14,844 bases of DNA from an uncultured Blautia sp. Lineage in GTDB: Bacteria > Bacillota > Clostridia > Lachnospirales > Lachnospiraceae. Location: positions 1 through 14,844 of the forward strand of contig CAMOXX010000043.1 in the NCBI GenBank assembly GCA_946629475.1, in the 5' to 3' direction. Shown piece after piece: positions 13,896 to 14,844 of this stretch. Made by a program: the position numbers and the translations under genes. The first letter of the stretch is position 1. Every line of letters begins with the position of its first letter. Under the pieces are notes generated by a model. The model did no database searches and was not told where the DNA came from. It saw nothing but the letters and a program-made list of their open reading frames with translations.

Positions 13896-14844
13896 ATGAA
13901 CAGAAAGACAATGTTCGCACTTGCTCTGACCGGCGCCATGACAATGGCTGCTTCCACCGCTGTATTCGCAGACTATGATCACGAAGCGATTGAAAACGAC
14001 GGCGATATCACTATCACCCTGATGGTCTCCGGTGTCGCAACCGACAACGACTTCGAGACAGAGGTTCTTCCCGGACTGATCAAAGAAAAATGGCCGAATG
14101 TAACCATCGAAGCAACCAAGCTCCCGGACGACAACTACTACACCTCTCTGAAGACCAAGCTGGCTTCCGGCGAGTGCCCGGACCTGATCCTCACTCAGCC
14201 GATGTATGCAGGCCAGAACTCCTGCTACGCACTGGCAGAGGCAGGCTACCTCGTATCCCTCAACGACCTTGACACTGTGCAGGGCAGACAGGATATGGCT
14301 GCAGTCACCTACGACGGCGACATCGTCACCAGCACCAGCGGCGTCTCCATCCTGGGATGCTACTATAATAAGGACCTGTTCGCAGAGGCCGGCATCGAGA
14401 GCGAGCCGCAGACCTGGGATGAGTTCCTCGAGGACTGCCAGAAGCTGCAGGACGCAGGCATCCAGCCGATCGTCATGGGCGACAAGGATCAGTATGTGCT
14501 TCAGTTCGGTCTCTATCAAATCGCTGCCAACGAGATCTATCCGCAGAATCCGGACTTCGACCTTCAGCTGAGAACCGGCGAAACCCATTTCACAGATGAA
14601 GGAACCTGGGACAAGGTTCTTGAAATGTACAAGACTCTGTACGACAACAAGTACATCGATGCTTCCAAGTCTCTCGGCTACGGTGCATCCCAGTCCATCA
14701 CCGACTTTATCGACGGCAAGGCAGCCATGACATTCGACGGCTCCTTCAACGCTCCGGCCCTTACCGCTGAAGGCGCGGCAGGCGCTTTTGAGAGAGGCTA
14801 CTTCCCGATCCCGGGTACCGACGGCGTTTACACCGCTACCTGCC
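13896..14844 (+). CDS. Extracellular family 1 sugar-binding protein of an ABC transporter (partial, runs off the right edge)
   Basis: The first 316 codons are open without a stop, and the gene continues past the window. The ATG at 13896 follows AAGGAGGA at five bases. Residues 1-25 form a signal peptide (basic start, hydrophobic core, AVFA before Asp26) with an apparent type I cleavage site. The mature part has the family 1 solute-binding fold: a first strand ITITLMVSG (36-44), a YYTSLKTKLASGECPDLI segment, GCYYNKDLFAEAGI followed by the PQTWDEFLEDCQKLQDAGIQPI motif, and a DFIDGKAAMTFDGS stretch near the edge. These are typical of oligosaccharide uptake proteins. Most Firmicutes homologues are lipoproteins, but no lipobox cysteine is present here. 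It is divergent from the kinase operon, and permease genes probably follow beyond the window. Rhamnose-containing oligosaccharides are a plausible ligand given the GH78 gene; that is inference. Confidence 0.93.
   Translation, partial: MNRKTMFALALTGAMTMAASTAVFADYDHEAIENDGDITITLMVSGVATDNDFETEVLPGLIKEKWPNVTIEATKLPDDNYYTSLKTKLASGECPDLILTQPMYAGQNSCYALAEAGYLVSLNDLDTVQGRQDMAAVTYDGDIVTSTSGVSILGCYYNKDLFAEAGIESEPQTWDEFLEDCQKLQDAGIQPIVMGDKDQYVLQFGLYQIAANEIYPQNPDFDLQLRTGETHFTDEGTWDKVLEMYKTLYDNKYIDASKSLGYGASQSITDFIDGKAAMTFDGSFNAPALTAEGAAGAFERGYFPIPGTDGVYTATC

Noticed and set aside
13530..14588. Open frame of 352 codons on the minus strand across the kinase start and the sugar-binding protein gene
   Set aside because: It is antisense to two clearly coding genes with good starts and motifs, and its translation is low in recognisable structure. 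It arises from codon bias in the real genes.

Overview
The window is 14.8 kb of a fairly GC-rich, densely coded bacterial chromosome. It looks like a Clostridia member, most likely Lachnospiraceae. The evidence is strong AGGAGG-type ribosome binding sites, a YesM/YesN-type two-component pair beside a family 1 sugar-binding protein and a GH78 rhamnosidase, and protein families typical of gut Firmicutes. The genus is not determinable by eye. Ten genes are supported: nine on the minus strand and one on the plus strand, cut by the right edge. No rRNA, tRNA, CRISPR array, insertion sequence or phage gene was seen.

Right part (7515-14844): a glycan-utilisation module. A histidine kinase (11984-13744), an AraC-type response regulator (10358-11935) and an intracellular alpha-L-rhamnosidase (7515-10361) form a minus-strand operon. 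The rhamnosidase start overlaps the regulator stop by ATGA. Divergent to them, across 151 bp, lies a secreted sugar-binding protein (13896 to beyond the end). The spacer holds two candidate promoters that overlap each other and a short dyad on each side. The simplest reading is that the kinase senses an extracellular, probably rhamnose-containing, glycan signal and the regulator controls uptake and hydrolysis.

Left part (93-7343): a second minus-strand gene train, probably started from a promoter just downstream of the rhamnosidase and preceded by a leader hairpin. In transcription order it encodes a membrane-anchored family 2 glycosyltransferase, a CarB-like ATP-grasp ligase, a YfcE-like metallophosphoesterase, a cytosolic protein joining a ParB-like N-terminal domain to a BMP/Med-type ligand-binding domain, a second metallophosphoesterase, O-acetylhomoserine sulfhydrylase and a four-helix membrane protein. 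The first five are joined by overlaps (4, 4, 20 and 4 bases) and the sulfhydrylase follows after 12 bases. The train ends at a 22-bp perfect inverted repeat (37-84), likely a terminator. This gene set matches no pathway I can name and is the best candidate for an undescribed system, centred on the ParB-like/BMP fusion and its two phosphoesterases.

All functions are read from motifs and family resemblance by eye; no database search was possible.
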